Of a stretch of DNA of 17,928 nt, positions 1-7,662 are shown one piece after another. Source of the DNA: Lachnospiraceae bacterium UBA3316. Lineage in GTDB: Bacteria; Bacillota; Clostridia; Lachnospirales; Lachnospiraceae. Within the stretch, counting starts at the first letter, position 1. The number at the start of each line of letters is the position of its first letter. Below the pieces are notes generated by a model that had not been told where the DNA came from, made no database searches, and saw nothing but the letters and a program-made list of their open reading frames with translations. Location: the NCBI GenBank assembly GCA_002361955.1, contig DESK01000031.1, positions 6,443 through 24,370 on the forward strand, in the 5' to 3' direction. The translations under genes and the position numbers were made by a program.

Positions 1-18
1 CAGCTGAGCTAAGATCCC
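1..18 (-). tRNA. 5' end of a tRNA gene, cut by the window edge
   Basis: Read on the minus strand, bases 18 to 1 give GGGATCTTAGCTCAGCTG. This fits a tRNA 5' end: a seven-base acceptor arm, T8-A9, the GCTC D-stem and the AG start of the D-loop. The anticodon and 3' half lie outside the window, so the isotype cannot be read; this 5' end is of the kind seen in Val, Ala or Ile tRNAs. A consensus promoter sits at the expected distance upstream, which supports the call. More tRNA or rRNA genes may follow beyond the left edge. Confidence 0.8.
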
Positions 19-51
19 ATTTATGCTTGTCCGCTTCCGGACTGCTTAGCC

Positions 52-81
52 ATTATACTATTATAGCGCCGGAAATGTCAA
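52..81 (-). promoter_or_regulatory. Strong sigma-A promoter of the tRNA gene
   Basis: On the minus strand TTGACA (81-76) is followed after 18 bases by TATAAT (57-52), both perfect hexamers, with the tRNA starting about 30 bases downstream. Directly upstream, positions 82-125 are almost pure A/T with long A runs on this strand, as in UP elements of stable-RNA promoters. A second ATTATA at 60-65 falls at the wrong spacing. The promoter overlaps the stop codon of the small ORF at 78-260. Confidence 0.8.
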
Positions 82-260
82 GCACTTTTTTTATTTTTTT
101 GTTTTTTCTTGCTTTTTATTTTTCTCGTCACGGCGTAACCATCGGGATAGGCCTGCACATATACTGCCCAGGCCGTAAAAGAGTGATGCAGGGGCGTAAA
201 AATCCCACTGTCAAAATCAATTTCCAATGGATTTTTCAACTTCTCAATCTTTTCCGTCAC
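78..260 (-). CDS. Possible 60-residue protein coupled to the RAYT-like gene
   Basis: This ORF begins with GTG and overlaps the stop of the upstream RAYT-like gene by four bases (GTGA), a usual sign of translational coupling; an AAGAAG purine run precedes it. The first 45 residues have an ordinary mixed composition with an aromatic stretch around FTAWAVYVQAY. The last 15 are mostly lysine and arginine (ending KKKQKNKKSA). That tail is encoded by the A-rich tract upstream of the tRNA promoter, and the stop codon overlaps the -35 box. I recognise no family. It could be a real small basic protein or a chance ORF whose end is promoter DNA. Confidence 0.3.
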   Translation of the reverse strand: MTEKIEKLKNPLEIDFDSGIFTPLHHSFTAWAVYVQAYPDGYAVTRKIKSKKKQKNKKSA

Positions 261-823
261 GTTCTTCTTTTCTGCTCGTCTTCTATTAATAGAGCATATT
301 TTTCATGGTACTGCACAAATTTCTGCAGCGCTCTGCGTGGTTCTGAATCCAGAATATGCAGGACAGCCTCTGTAGCCACCAGGCCGGTGATGTTTCTGTG
401 CCGGTAGTCCACATAGCTGCTCCACCAATAATCCTGTATCCTCTCCGCGTACCGGGCCGCCAGCAGATGAATCCGGCAGCAATATTCCAGGATGTCGGAA
501 TGGCTGCAGGGCGAAATCTTCTTTTTCCAGACAGATGGCTCCCTTTTTGCATCGGGCCCATAGAGCTGAACACTCTCCTTAAGTTTTTTTGCGATCCCGG
601 CCACCGTCCGCTCAAAATCCCCATCCTCCGGGATCTCCAGCAGAAAATGTGTCTCCGCGTCCAGCAGACAGAATGCGTATATGCGGAAACCGCCTCTGCC
701 CTGCAGCTTTAAAAGCTGATCCAGGAATTGTTTCTTTGCCCGCTCATCCGCCAGCCATCTTGTTTTCCCGCAGCCTGAAAATATCGTGTAATAATACTCA
801 TTCTCCATTTTTGTATGCACCAT
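257..823 (-). CDS. RAYT/IS200-like Y1 transposase-family protein with degenerate HUH motif
   Basis: This 188-residue protein follows the layout of REP-associated tyrosine transposases (Y1_Tnp fold): an early IFSG strand, ERAKKQFLDQLLKL, GFRIYAFCLL, a helix around residues 112-124 (LEYCCRIHLLAARYA) and the late DYWWSSY motif. Family members normally carry an HxH metal site after 'CLMPN'; here the aligned residues are Glu57-Thr58-His59, so one histidine is lost. The likely catalytic tyrosine (Tyr114) remains. I chose the ATG at 823 because GGAGG lies nine bases upstream; the in-frame ATG at 877 has no comparable site. No terminal repeats or partner gene (tnpB) are visible, so this is a solitary, probably domesticated or decaying copy. 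Strand-transfer activity is doubtful. Family assignment is by pattern, not alignment. Confidence 0.7.
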   Translation of the reverse strand: MVHTKMENEYYYTIFSGCGKTRWLADERAKKQFLDQLLKLQGRGGFRIYAFCLLDAETHFLLEIPEDGDFERTVAGIAKKLKESVQLYGPDAKREPSVWKKKISPCSHSDILEYCCRIHLLAARYAERIQDYWWSSYVDYRHRNITGLVATEAVLHILDSEPRRALQKFVQYHEKYALLIEDEQKRRT

Positions 824-892
824 TGTCCCTCGCCTCCAAGCTTTTATCACACGCAATGGAACATGCCGGCTTTCCATTTTGGTAATACCGAT

Positions 893-921
893 ATTTTATG
901 ATATTTTTTATCAATATTCAA
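893..921 (-). promoter_or_regulatory. Probable promoter of the RAYT-like gene
   Basis: TTGAAT (921-916) and TAAAAT (898-893) are separated by 17 bases on the minus strand, in an A/T-rich patch about 65 bases upstream of the chosen start at 823. Each hexamer has one mismatch to consensus. The rest of 824-1054 shows no other gene. Confidence 0.45.
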
Positions 922-1054
922 CATCTATTCACACCCAGGTTTGTTTTGAAACAATCACCTCAAAAGGAAAGCCTGTCTTTTTTTGCTACCTGCGATTTTC
1001 CCGGAATGTGCCGTTTTGCTACCCTCCAGCCCTGTCTTCCCTGACGCGCCCCGT

Positions 1055-1089
1055 AAAAATGCCCCTGCGGATTTTCCGCAGGGGCATTT
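1055..1089 (-). terminator. Rho-independent terminator of purL
   Basis: A perfect 15-base-pair inverted repeat (1057-1071 with 1075-1089, core TGCCCCTGCGGA) with a three-base loop lies 11 bases after the purL stop and is followed on the minus strand by five T residues. It should isolate purL from the RAYT-like gene downstream. Confidence 0.9.
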
Positions 1090-1100
1090 CCTGTTTTTTC

Positions 1101-4100
1101 TTATAAGAAATATTCTACACCGGACTCAAAGATCTTCAGGTCCTGCTCGCCGTAAATGTTGATCGCCACGGAATCGCCACGGCGCTCCGCATGGGCCATC
1201 TTGCCCAGCACCCGTCCGTCGGGACTTGTGATTCCTTCGATGGCACAGTAGGAACCGTTTACGTTCCACTCTTCGTCATTCACCCGGAGGTTGCCGTCCG
1301 CATCCACATACTGGGTAGCCACCTGACCGTTGGCAAAGAGCCTGTCAATCCACTCCTTATTTGCCACAAAGCGTCCCTCTCCATGGGAAGCAGGGCTGCA
1401 ATAGGTTCCGCCGAGAGCGGCCTTCCTGAGCCACGGGGATTTGTTCGACACTACCTTGGTATATACCATTTTGGAAATATGGCGTCCCATTGTGTTAAAG
1501 GTCAGCGTCGGTGAGTCCTCTGTCTGGCCTGTAATCTCACCATAAGGCACCAGTCCCAGCTTGATCAGCGCCTGGAAACCATTGCAGATACCGAGGGCCA
1601 GTCCGTCCCTCTCGTCTAAGAGCTTCCTGACGGCTTCCTTCATCTTTGCGTTCTGGAAAGCAGTGGCAAAGAACTTGGCGGAACCGTCCGGCTCATCTCC
1701 TGCGGAAAATCCGCCGGGGAACATGATGATCTGCGCCTGGTCGATGGCCTTTGTGAAAATATCTACAGAATCCCTAATATCCTCCGCCGTCAGGTTCTTG
1801 AATACCTTCACATCCACCTGGGCCCCTGCGCGCTCAAATGCCTTCGTGCTGTCGTACTCGCAGTTTGTGCCCGGGAATACGGGGATGAAGACTCTGGGCT
1901 TCGCCACCTTATGCTTACATACATAGATGCTGTCTGCCTTGTAAAGCTCCGTCTCCTTTTCCTCCTGGGGTTCCGCACCGGATACCGTCTTAAATACATT
2001 TTCCAAGGTACCTGTCCAGGCTTTCACAGCCTCCTCCATGGTGATGGACATGTCTCTGTACTCTAAGGCCGCCCTGTCGGTCACCTCACCGATCAGCGTG
2101 TAGGTGATAGACAGCTCGCCCACCTTGCCGTCAGGTACTTCCGCCACAATATTTCCAAAGCCTGCCGTAAACAGATCTCTCTCGTCTACGTTGTGCTCAA
2201 TCTTCACGCCCATATGGTTTCCGAAGGCCATCTTGCTGACTGCCGCCGCAAGGCCTTTGCCGTCCACTGCGTACGCGGAAATGATCCGTCCTGCTTTTAC
2301 ATCCTGGAAGAACTTTCCGTACTGATCCATGATCTGGCTGTAATTCGGCAGATCGTAAACGTCCTTCTCAATGCTCAGAAGAACAAGTTTGCTGCCCGCT
2401 TTTTTCAGCTCCGGCGTAATGATCGTCTTGTCTGAGGCCACGTCCACCGCAAAGCTTACCAGCGTAGGCGGTACGTCGATCTCATTAAAGGTACCTGACA
2501 TACTGTCCTTTCCGCCGATGGAGGGCAGGCCAAAGCCAAGCTGCGCCGCATAAGCGCCCAGCAGGGCGGAGAACGGCTGGCTCCATCTTTCGGGATCCTC
2601 GGTCATACGCCTGAAATACTCCTGGAATGTGAAGCGGATCTTGCTGTAGTCACCGCCGTTTGCCACGATCTTCGCCACAGACTCCACCACTGCGTAGACC
2701 GCGCCGTGGTAGGGGCTCCAGCTTGACAGGTAAGGATCAAAGCCGTAGCTCATCATAGTCACCGTATCCGTCTTTCCCTTAAGCACGGGAAGCTTCGCCA
2801 CCATAGCCTGGGTTTCCGTAAGCTGATATTTTCCGCCGTGGGGCATAAAGACGGAGCCTGCGCCGATGGAGCCATCAAACATCTCCACCAGTCCCTTCTG
2901 GGAGCATACATTCAGGTCTTTCAGGGTATCCATCCATTTTGCGCGGACGTCGCCCACCTCTTTGCGGACAAAGAACTTGTCCTCCTGGGAAGGAATGTCC
3001 ACATAGACATCCGTCTCCTGATGGGCTCCATTCGTATCCAGGAACGCCCTGGCAATATTTACGATCTCTTTTCCCCTCCAGATCAGCACAAGCCTGGGAG
3101 CCTCTGTGACCACTGCCACCTCCACAGCTTCCAGATTTTCCTCCTTGGCATAGCCCAGGAAGGCTTCCACATCCTTCGGGTCAACCACAACGGCCATACG
3201 CTCCTGGGACTCGGAGATGGCGATTTCTGTTCCGTCCAGGCCCGCGTATTTCTTCGGCACCTTGTCGAGATATACCTGCAGCCCTGCCGCCAGTTCTCCG
3301 ATGGCAACAGACACACCGCCTGCTCCGAAATCGTTGCACTTTTTAATCAGGCGGCTGACCTCAGGCCGGCGGAACATGCGCTGGATCTTACGCTCCGTGG
3401 GCGCATTTCCCTTCTGCACCTCAGCCCCGCACACCTCGATGGACGCCTCCGTATGTACCTTGGAAGAACCGGTAGCTCCGCCAATACCGTCACGGCCTGT
3501 CCGGCCGCCGAGAAGGATGATAATATCTCCCGGATCGGACGTCTCACGGATCACGTCTTTTCTTGGCGCGGCTCCCATAACGGCGCCGATCTCCATACGC
3601 TTCGCCACATAGTCCGGATGGTAAATCTCCTTGACAAGCCCTGTAGCCAGACCGATCTGGTTTCCGTAGGAGCTGTAGCCGTGGGCCGCCTCGCGCACCA
3701 GCTTTTTCTGCGGAAGCTTTCCCTTGAGAGTCTCCTTCGCAGACACGGTGGGGTCTGCGGCGCCCGTCACACGCATGGCCTGATATACATAGGTACGTCC
3801 TGACAGCGGGTCGCGGATAGCTCCGCCCAGACAGGTGGCCGCCCCTCCGAAGGGCTCGATCTCTGTGGGATGGTTGTGCGTCTCATTTTTGAAATTGATG
3901 AGCCACTCTTCTGTCTCACCGTCAATCTCCACCGGAACTACGATGCTGCAGGCATTGATCTCATCGGATTCCTCCTGGTCCTCCAGCTTCCCTTCTTTTT
4001 TCAGTTTTCTCATAGCCATCAGCGCCAGATCCATCAGGCACACGAACTTGTCGTCCCTGCCCTTAAAGATCTCCTCTCTGTCGGCCAGATATTTCTCATA

Positions 4101-4859
4101 AGTGCCCTGGATCGGCTCTTTATAATATCCTTCCCCGAATTCCACATGCTTCAGCTCTGTGGAAAAGGTCGTATGGCGGCAGTGATCTGACCAGTAGGTG
4201 TCAAGCACCCGGATTTCCGTCATGGACGGATCACGTTTTTCCTCATCTCTGAAATAGTTCTGGATATGCTGGAAATCCTTGAAGGTCATAGCCAGGTTCA
4301 GGGAAGCATACAGCTCCTGCAAACGCTCCTCTTCCATCTGGATAAATCCCTCAAAGACAGCTACATCCGCAGGCTCCTCGAACTCTGTCACCAGAGTCTC
4401 AGGCTTTACAATCCCTGTCTCCCTGGAGTCCACCGGGTTGATGCAATGGGCCTTGATGGCCTCGAACTCCTCATCCGTGATATTTCCTTCGATCACATAT
4501 GTCTTCGCGGAGCGGATGATCGGATCCTCATCCTCTTTCAGGAATTTGACACACTGTACGGCGGAATCCGCCCTCTGGTCAAACTGCCCCGGTAAATATT
4601 CTACAGAAAAAACGCGTGAACCTACTGCCACATCAAAGGTTTCCTTATACAGCACGTCTACCGGCGGCTCCGAGAACACCGTCCTGCATGCTCTCTCAAA
4701 TACTTCATCTGAAATATTTTCCACATCATAGCGAATCAACTCACGCACGCCCGTCAGTGACTGAATGCCCAGATAACTGCGGATCTCGTGGCGCAGCTCC
4801 CTTGCGGCTCCCGCAAAAGCAGGTTTTTTCTCCACATACACTCTTCTTACGTTGCTCAT
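1101..4859 (-). CDS. purL: Phosphoribosylformylglycinamidine synthase, single-chain (PurL with fused glutaminase)
   Basis: This 1252-residue enzyme makes FGAM from FGAR, glutamine and ATP in de novo purine synthesis. It is the large form in which the PurS-like, synthase and PurQ-like parts are one chain, as in proteobacteria and many clostridia and streptococci. Visible landmarks are DTYWSDHCRHTTF (about 220-232), the ATP-binding FKNETHNHPTEIEPFGGA (323-340), IGGKDSMSGTF in the second synthase half, and a class I glutaminase domain from about 987. The latter has nucleophile Cys1092 in GICNGFQ and the His1223-x-Glu1225 pair in MAHAER. The start at 4859 has GGAGG seven bases upstream; an in-frame ATG at 4907 lies in the likely untranslated leader. 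No other pur gene is adjacent, so it appears to be its own transcription unit between a promoter at 4922-4950 and a terminator at 1055-1089. Confidence 0.97.
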   Translation of the reverse strand: MSNVRRVYVEKKPAFAGAARELRHEIRSYLGIQSLTGVRELIRYDVENISDEVFERACRTVFSEPPVDVLYKETFDVAVGSRVFSVEYLPGQFDQRADSAVQCVKFLKEDEDPIIRSAKTYVIEGNITDEEFEAIKAHCINPVDSRETGIVKPETLVTEFEEPADVAVFEGFIQMEEERLQELYASLNLAMTFKDFQHIQNYFRDEEKRDPSMTEIRVLDTYWSDHCRHTTFSTELKHVEFGEGYYKEPIQGTYEKYLADREEIFKGRDDKFVCLMDLALMAMRKLKKEGKLEDQEESDEINACSIVVPVEIDGETEEWLINFKNETHNHPTEIEPFGGAATCLGGAIRDPLSGRTYVYQAMRVTGAADPTVSAKETLKGKLPQKKLVREAAHGYSSYGNQIGLATGLVKEIYHPDYVAKRMEIGAVMGAAPRKDVIRETSDPGDIIILLGGRTGRDGIGGATGSSKVHTEASIEVCGAEVQKGNAPTERKIQRMFRRPEVSRLIKKCNDFGAGGVSVAIGELAAGLQVYLDKVPKKYAGLDGTEIAISESQERMAVVVDPKDVEAFLGYAKEENLEAVEVAVVTEAPRLVLIWRGKEIVNIARAFLDTNGAHQETDVYVDIPSQEDKFFVRKEVGDVRAKWMDTLKDLNVCSQKGLVEMFDGSIGAGSVFMPHGGKYQLTETQAMVAKLPVLKGKTDTVTMMSYGFDPYLSSWSPYHGAVYAVVESVAKIVANGGDYSKIRFTFQEYFRRMTEDPERWSQPFSALLGAYAAQLGFGLPSIGGKDSMSGTFNEIDVPPTLVSFAVDVASDKTIITPELKKAGSKLVLLSIEKDVYDLPNYSQIMDQYGKFFQDVKAGRIISAYAVDGKGLAAAVSKMAFGNHMGVKIEHNVDERDLFTAGFGNIVAEVPDGKVGELSITYTLIGEVTDRAALEYRDMSITMEEAVKAWTGTLENVFKTVSGAEPQEEKETELYKADSIYVCKHKVAKPRVFIPVFPGTNCEYDSTKAFERAGAQVDVKVFKNLTAEDIRDSVDIFTKAIDQAQIIMFPGGFSAGDEPDGSAKFFATAFQNAKMKEAVRKLLDERDGLALGICNGFQALIKLGLVPYGEITGQTEDSPTLTFNTMGRHISKMVYTKVVSNKSPWLRKAALGGTYCSPASHGEGRFVANKEWIDRLFANGQVATQYVDADGNLRVNDEEWNVNGSYCAIEGITSPDGRVLGKMAHAERRGDSVAINIYGEQDLKIFESGVEYFL

Positions 4860-4891
4860 TTGGTTCCTCCATGTTCCTTGTTTCTGATAAA

Positions 4892-4908
4892 ATGGTGTTG
4901 GGGTCAAA
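4892..4908 (-). repeat. Fragment of the 13.3-13.5 kb repeat in the purL leader
   Basis: On the minus strand this reads TTTGACCCCAACACCAT, matching 16 of 17 bases of TTTGACCCCAACATCAT at the right end of the structured repeat (13501-13517). It falls within the first 25 or so bases of the predicted purL transcript. It may be the leftover end of a repeat copy or a shared regulatory site. Confidence 0.55.
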
Positions 4909-4921
4909 CTATATCTTTTTT

Positions 4922-4950
4922 ATTTTAACACCCCCGGGGAATTATGGCAA
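4922..4950 (-). promoter_or_regulatory. purL promoter
   Basis: On the minus strand TTGCCA (4950-4945) and TAAAAT (4927-4922) are 17 bases apart, about 65 bases upstream of the purL start. The spacer contains the C/G palindrome CCCCGGGG. No purine riboswitch or PurR-box pair was recognised in this short leader. Confidence 0.65.
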
Positions 4951-4992
4951 GAACATAAAGAATCCTGTATTTTCCCATGGCCAGCCCGGGGC

Positions 4993-6315
4993 TTACCGGC
5001 GGCCCCTGCCCGCGGCCCGGAAACGGCGGTACAGCGCAAGCCCCACAGCCGCCGTCAGAAACTCCGCCGCCGGATAGGTCAGCCATATTCCCGTCATCCC
5101 CCAGAGCTTTGCCATCAGAAACGCCAGGGGGATGATCAGCAGAAAGCCCCGGAGCAGCGACAGGATGTGGGCTGGAACAGGCTTTTCCACTGAGGCGAAA
5201 AAGGTGGCAAGCAGCATATTGAAGCCCACAAAGACGTTAGACAAAAAGTACAGCGCGAGCCCCTCCGCTGCCATCGCCTGCATAAGCATATCCCTCTCAC
5301 TGTTAAACAGCCCGGCGATCGGCTCCGCCAGCAGGAAAACGATCAGATAAAGGGCTGCGGAAATCACAAGCATCGTGGACAAGCCGTAACGCAAAACCTG
5401 ACGGTACTCTCTTTCCCGGCCGCCTCCGTAAAAGCTGCTGACCAGGGGCTGCATCCCTTGGGACAGGCCGTTATAGGTAGCCGTGACTACCAGGGCGATA
5501 TTGGCCACCACCCCGTAGGCTGCCACTCCCCGGTTCCCCTCAAGCCCCAGAATCAGCATGTTGAAAACGATCATGACAACTCCGGCGGAAACCTGGGCGA
5601 TCAGGGAGGGAAGTCCGATGGAGAGCTCCTGTTGTAAAAGCCTTGCGGAGGGTATGAGCCTTACCAGAGAAAAATGGTTTTTCTTTCTCAGCCAGTGGGG
5701 CGACATGCACAGGATGCTCAGCACCGGAGAGAAGCCCGTGGCGAGGATCGCTCCCAGGATGCCCATCCCCATGGGAAAGATAAAAATATAGTCAAATAAA
5801 ATATTGGCGAAGTTTCCTACCAGCATAGCCGCCGTGGAAAGCTGGGGCCCTCCGTCATTTCTCACAAAGCAGAGCAGGATATTGTTCAGAATAAAGGCCG
5901 GCGCAAACAGAAGCAGCCATTTCAGATACGTGTCTGTCATAGCGAGCACCTGCCCTTCCCCGCCAAGGGCCTCTGCCAGCTCCCCGGAGAAAAAAAGCCC
6001 CGCCACAAAAAAGAAAAGCCCCGCTGCCAGCCCGGCAGAAACCGCGTGGCTGAAAACCTGATTTCCCTGTTCCCTGTCGCCGCGGCTTTTGCAGATCGAA
6101 AACTTGGTCGCCCCGCCCATGCCCAGCATCAGGCCGATGCCGTATATAAAATTAAAGATAGGAATGGCCAGGTTCAGGGCAGCCAGCCCGTTGATGCCCA
6201 TCCCCTCTGAAATAAAGAAGGTATCAGCTAAAATGTAGCAGGATACGCCAAGTGTTCCCAGAATACTCAAAACCGAGTAGCGGGCAAATTCCCCAAAGCA
6301 GGATTTTTGTTCCAT
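4993..6315 (-). CDS. MATE-family multidrug/metabolite efflux transporter
   Basis: This 440-residue membrane protein has the length and about twelve hydrophobic segments of the MATE family, which exports cationic drugs or metabolites in exchange for Na+ or H+. Family-like stretches include GTLGVSCYILADTFFIS near the N-terminus, GIGLMLGMGGATKFSI, and in the second half GLSQGMQPLVSSFYGGG, the repeated counterpart. The start at 6315 is preceded by AAGGAG at seven bases; an upstream in-frame ATG at 6357 lies in leader RNA and lacks such a site. The substrate cannot be read. It diverges from a membrane-bound XRE regulator, which may control it, and its leader contains a terminator-like hairpin. No clear terminator follows its stop. 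Confidence 0.92.
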   Translation of the reverse strand: MEQKSCFGEFARYSVLSILGTLGVSCYILADTFFISEGMGINGLAALNLAIPIFNFIYGIGLMLGMGGATKFSICKSRGDREQGNQVFSHAVSAGLAAGLFFFVAGLFFSGELAEALGGEGQVLAMTDTYLKWLLLFAPAFILNNILLCFVRNDGGPQLSTAAMLVGNFANILFDYIFIFPMGMGILGAILATGFSPVLSILCMSPHWLRKKNHFSLVRLIPSARLLQQELSIGLPSLIAQVSAGVVMIVFNMLILGLEGNRGVAAYGVVANIALVVTATYNGLSQGMQPLVSSFYGGGREREYRQVLRYGLSTMLVISAALYLIVFLLAEPIAGLFNSERDMLMQAMAAEGLALYFLSNVFVGFNMLLATFFASVEKPVPAHILSLLRGFLLIIPLAFLMAKLWGMTGIWLTYPAAEFLTAAVGLALYRRFRAAGRGRR

Positions 6316-6355
6316 GTAATCGCTCCTTTCCAAAGCGCTCTGTGCTTTGCGCCAC

Positions 6356-6412
6356 AAAAACGGCGCCGACCCTTCCTCTCTTCTGCGGCCTAACGAGAGA
6401 AAGCCCGACGCC
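6356..6412 (-). terminator. Terminator-like hairpin in the MATE leader (candidate attenuator)
   Basis: On the minus strand CTTTCTCTC (6403-6395) pairs over nine positions, one of them G-U, with GAGAGGAAG (6380-6372). An outer GGCG/CGCC pairing (6412-6409 with 6365-6362) closes the structure, and five T residues follow at 6360-6356. This lies about 40 bases before the MATE start and inside the predicted transcript, so it could end transcription early. The trigger is unknown; I could not match it to a known riboswitch. Confidence 0.45.
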
Positions 6413-6469
6413 CAACACTTTACCCGGCGGCAAAGCTGTGTCTTTTTTATTTATTTGTCTCCGGCCCGT

Positions 6470-6499
6470 ATTGTAGCATGATTCCCCTCAAAAAAGCAA
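6470..6499 (-). promoter_or_regulatory. MATE gene promoter
   Basis: On the minus strand TTGCTT (6499-6494) and TACAAT (6475-6470) are 18 bases apart, with a TGC extension just before the -10 box. Transcription from here would give a leader of about 150 bases before the MATE start. Confidence 0.55.
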
Positions 6500-6579
6500 G
6501 CTGAAACCGCCCGCTGTCCCTTCGCAACCGCCCGTTGCGTAATTTCCAAGCGCTCTTTCTGGCTGTCAACCGCTTTTTA

Positions 6580-6588
6580 TGCTACAAT
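6580..6588 (+). promoter_or_regulatory. Extended -10 promoter of the XRE gene
   Basis: TGC immediately before TACAAT (6583-6588) forms an extended -10 box; the -35 region is poor, as is common with this type. It lies about 70 bases upstream of the XRE start. The 11 bases ATGCTACAATA (6579-6589) are repeated inverted at the divergent MATE promoter (6469-6479). Confidence 0.55.
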
Positions 6589-6658
6589 AATGCCAAAATA
6601 CAACACCGCAAAGCGCCGGCAGCACGGCTCTGGCGGCGATAGAGAAAGGGGAAAGATT

Positions 6659-7660
6659 ATGATATTAAGTGAAAAAATATGTATGCTGCGAAAGCAGAAC
6701 GGCTGGTCCCAGGAGGATCTGGCTGAAAAGCTGGACATCTCCAGGCAGTCCGTTTCAAAATGGGAAAACGGGACCTCCATCCCGGATCTGGATAAGATCA
6801 TAAAGCTCAGCCAGCTCTTTGACGTGAGCACCGACTATCTTTTAAAAGATGAAGCGGAGGACAGCACGGCTCCAAAGGTAGAGCTGAATTTCGAGGAAAA
6901 GCCGATCCGCACGCTCTCCTTGGGAGAGGTCACCGAGTATACAGAGCTGGTGACCGCCACAGCCAGACGCATCGCCCTGGGCGTGGTGTTATGCATCCTG
7001 GGAGCCGCGGCCCTGATTGCAGTCTGCGGTCTCTCTGTCCCCGGCGCCATCGGCGCCCGTGCCCTCCTGACCGAAGACGCGGCGGGAGCCATCGGCGTCT
7101 GCCTGCTCCTGCTTCTTGTGGCTTCAGGCGTCATCCTTCTGATCACAAACGGCATGAAGCTCTCCCGGTATGAATTTCTGGAAAAAGAGGCGTTTTCCCT
7201 GGAGTACGGCATCGCCGGTATCATAGAAAAAAAGAAAGAAGACTTTGAGCCTTCCTTCCGCAAATATATCGCCCTGGGCGTGACGCTCTGCATCACAGGC
7301 GTGATTCCCCTGCTGCTGGCGGGAGGCCTGAACGCCGGTGACAGGGTCTGCCTGTTCTGCACCTCCCTGCTTTTGGTGCTGGTGGCCTGCGCCGTCTTCC
7401 TCTTCGTGTGGTCCGGAATGATCTACGGCAGCTACCAGAAAATCCTGCAGACCGATGATTACACCCCGGAAAAGAAAGAGACAAGCAAACGTCTCTCCGC
7501 CTTCTCAGGCTCCTACTGGTGCATCGTCACTGCCCTCTACTTAGGGATCAGCTTTTATTTTAACAACTGGGAGATTTCCTGGATCATCTGGCCGGTGGCA
7601 GGCGTCCTCTTCGCCGCCGTTTACCAGATCCTGGGATCTATTGTAAAACCCAAGCGCTGA
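6659..7660 (+). CDS. Membrane-anchored XRE-family transcriptional regulator
   Basis: Residues 1-62 are a typical Cro/C1-type helix-turn-helix (SQEDLAEKLDISRQSVSKWENG, with IPDLDKIIKLSQLFDVSTDYLL). After a short acidic linker, the remaining part of the 333-residue protein holds about six hydrophobic segments in two similar halves (ALGVVLCILGAAALIAVCG and ALGVTLCITGVIPLLLAGG), then a last pair near the C-terminus. The DNA-binding domain would therefore be tethered to the cytoplasmic membrane face. I start at ATG 6659, which follows AAAGGGGAAAGATT; an upstream in-frame ATG at 6590 overlaps the promoter. It diverges from the MATE gene, so it may sense membrane or drug stress and regulate the transporter; that is inference. 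Confidence 0.88.
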   Translation: MILSEKICMLRKQNGWSQEDLAEKLDISRQSVSKWENGTSIPDLDKIIKLSQLFDVSTDYLLKDEAEDSTAPKVELNFEEKPIRTLSLGEVTEYTELVTATARRIALGVVLCILGAAALIAVCGLSVPGAIGARALLTEDAAGAIGVCLLLLLVASGVILLITNGMKLSRYEFLEKEAFSLEYGIAGIIEKKKEDFEPSFRKYIALGVTLCITGVIPLLLAGGLNAGDRVCLFCTSLLLVLVACAVFLFVWSGMIYGSYQKILQTDDYTPEKKETSKRLSAFSGSYWCIVTALYLGISFYFNNWEISWIIWPVAGVLFAAVYQILGSIVKPKR

Positions 7661-7662
7661 GC

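Noticed and set aside
2838..3803. 321-codon plus-strand ORF opposite purL
   Set aside because: It lies entirely antisense to a strongly conserved enzyme, has no recognisable domain, and is a codon-bias shadow of a GC-rich gene.
4860..4907. Longer purL start at 4907
   Set aside because: The extra 16 codons cover the Shine-Dalgarno of the ATG at 4859 and most of the predicted leader, and family members do not have such an extension.
4860..4992. Purine riboswitch or PurR-box pair in the purL leader
   Set aside because: The transcript leader is only about 55 bases and lacks the riboswitch core; no CGAA-type PurBox pair was found.
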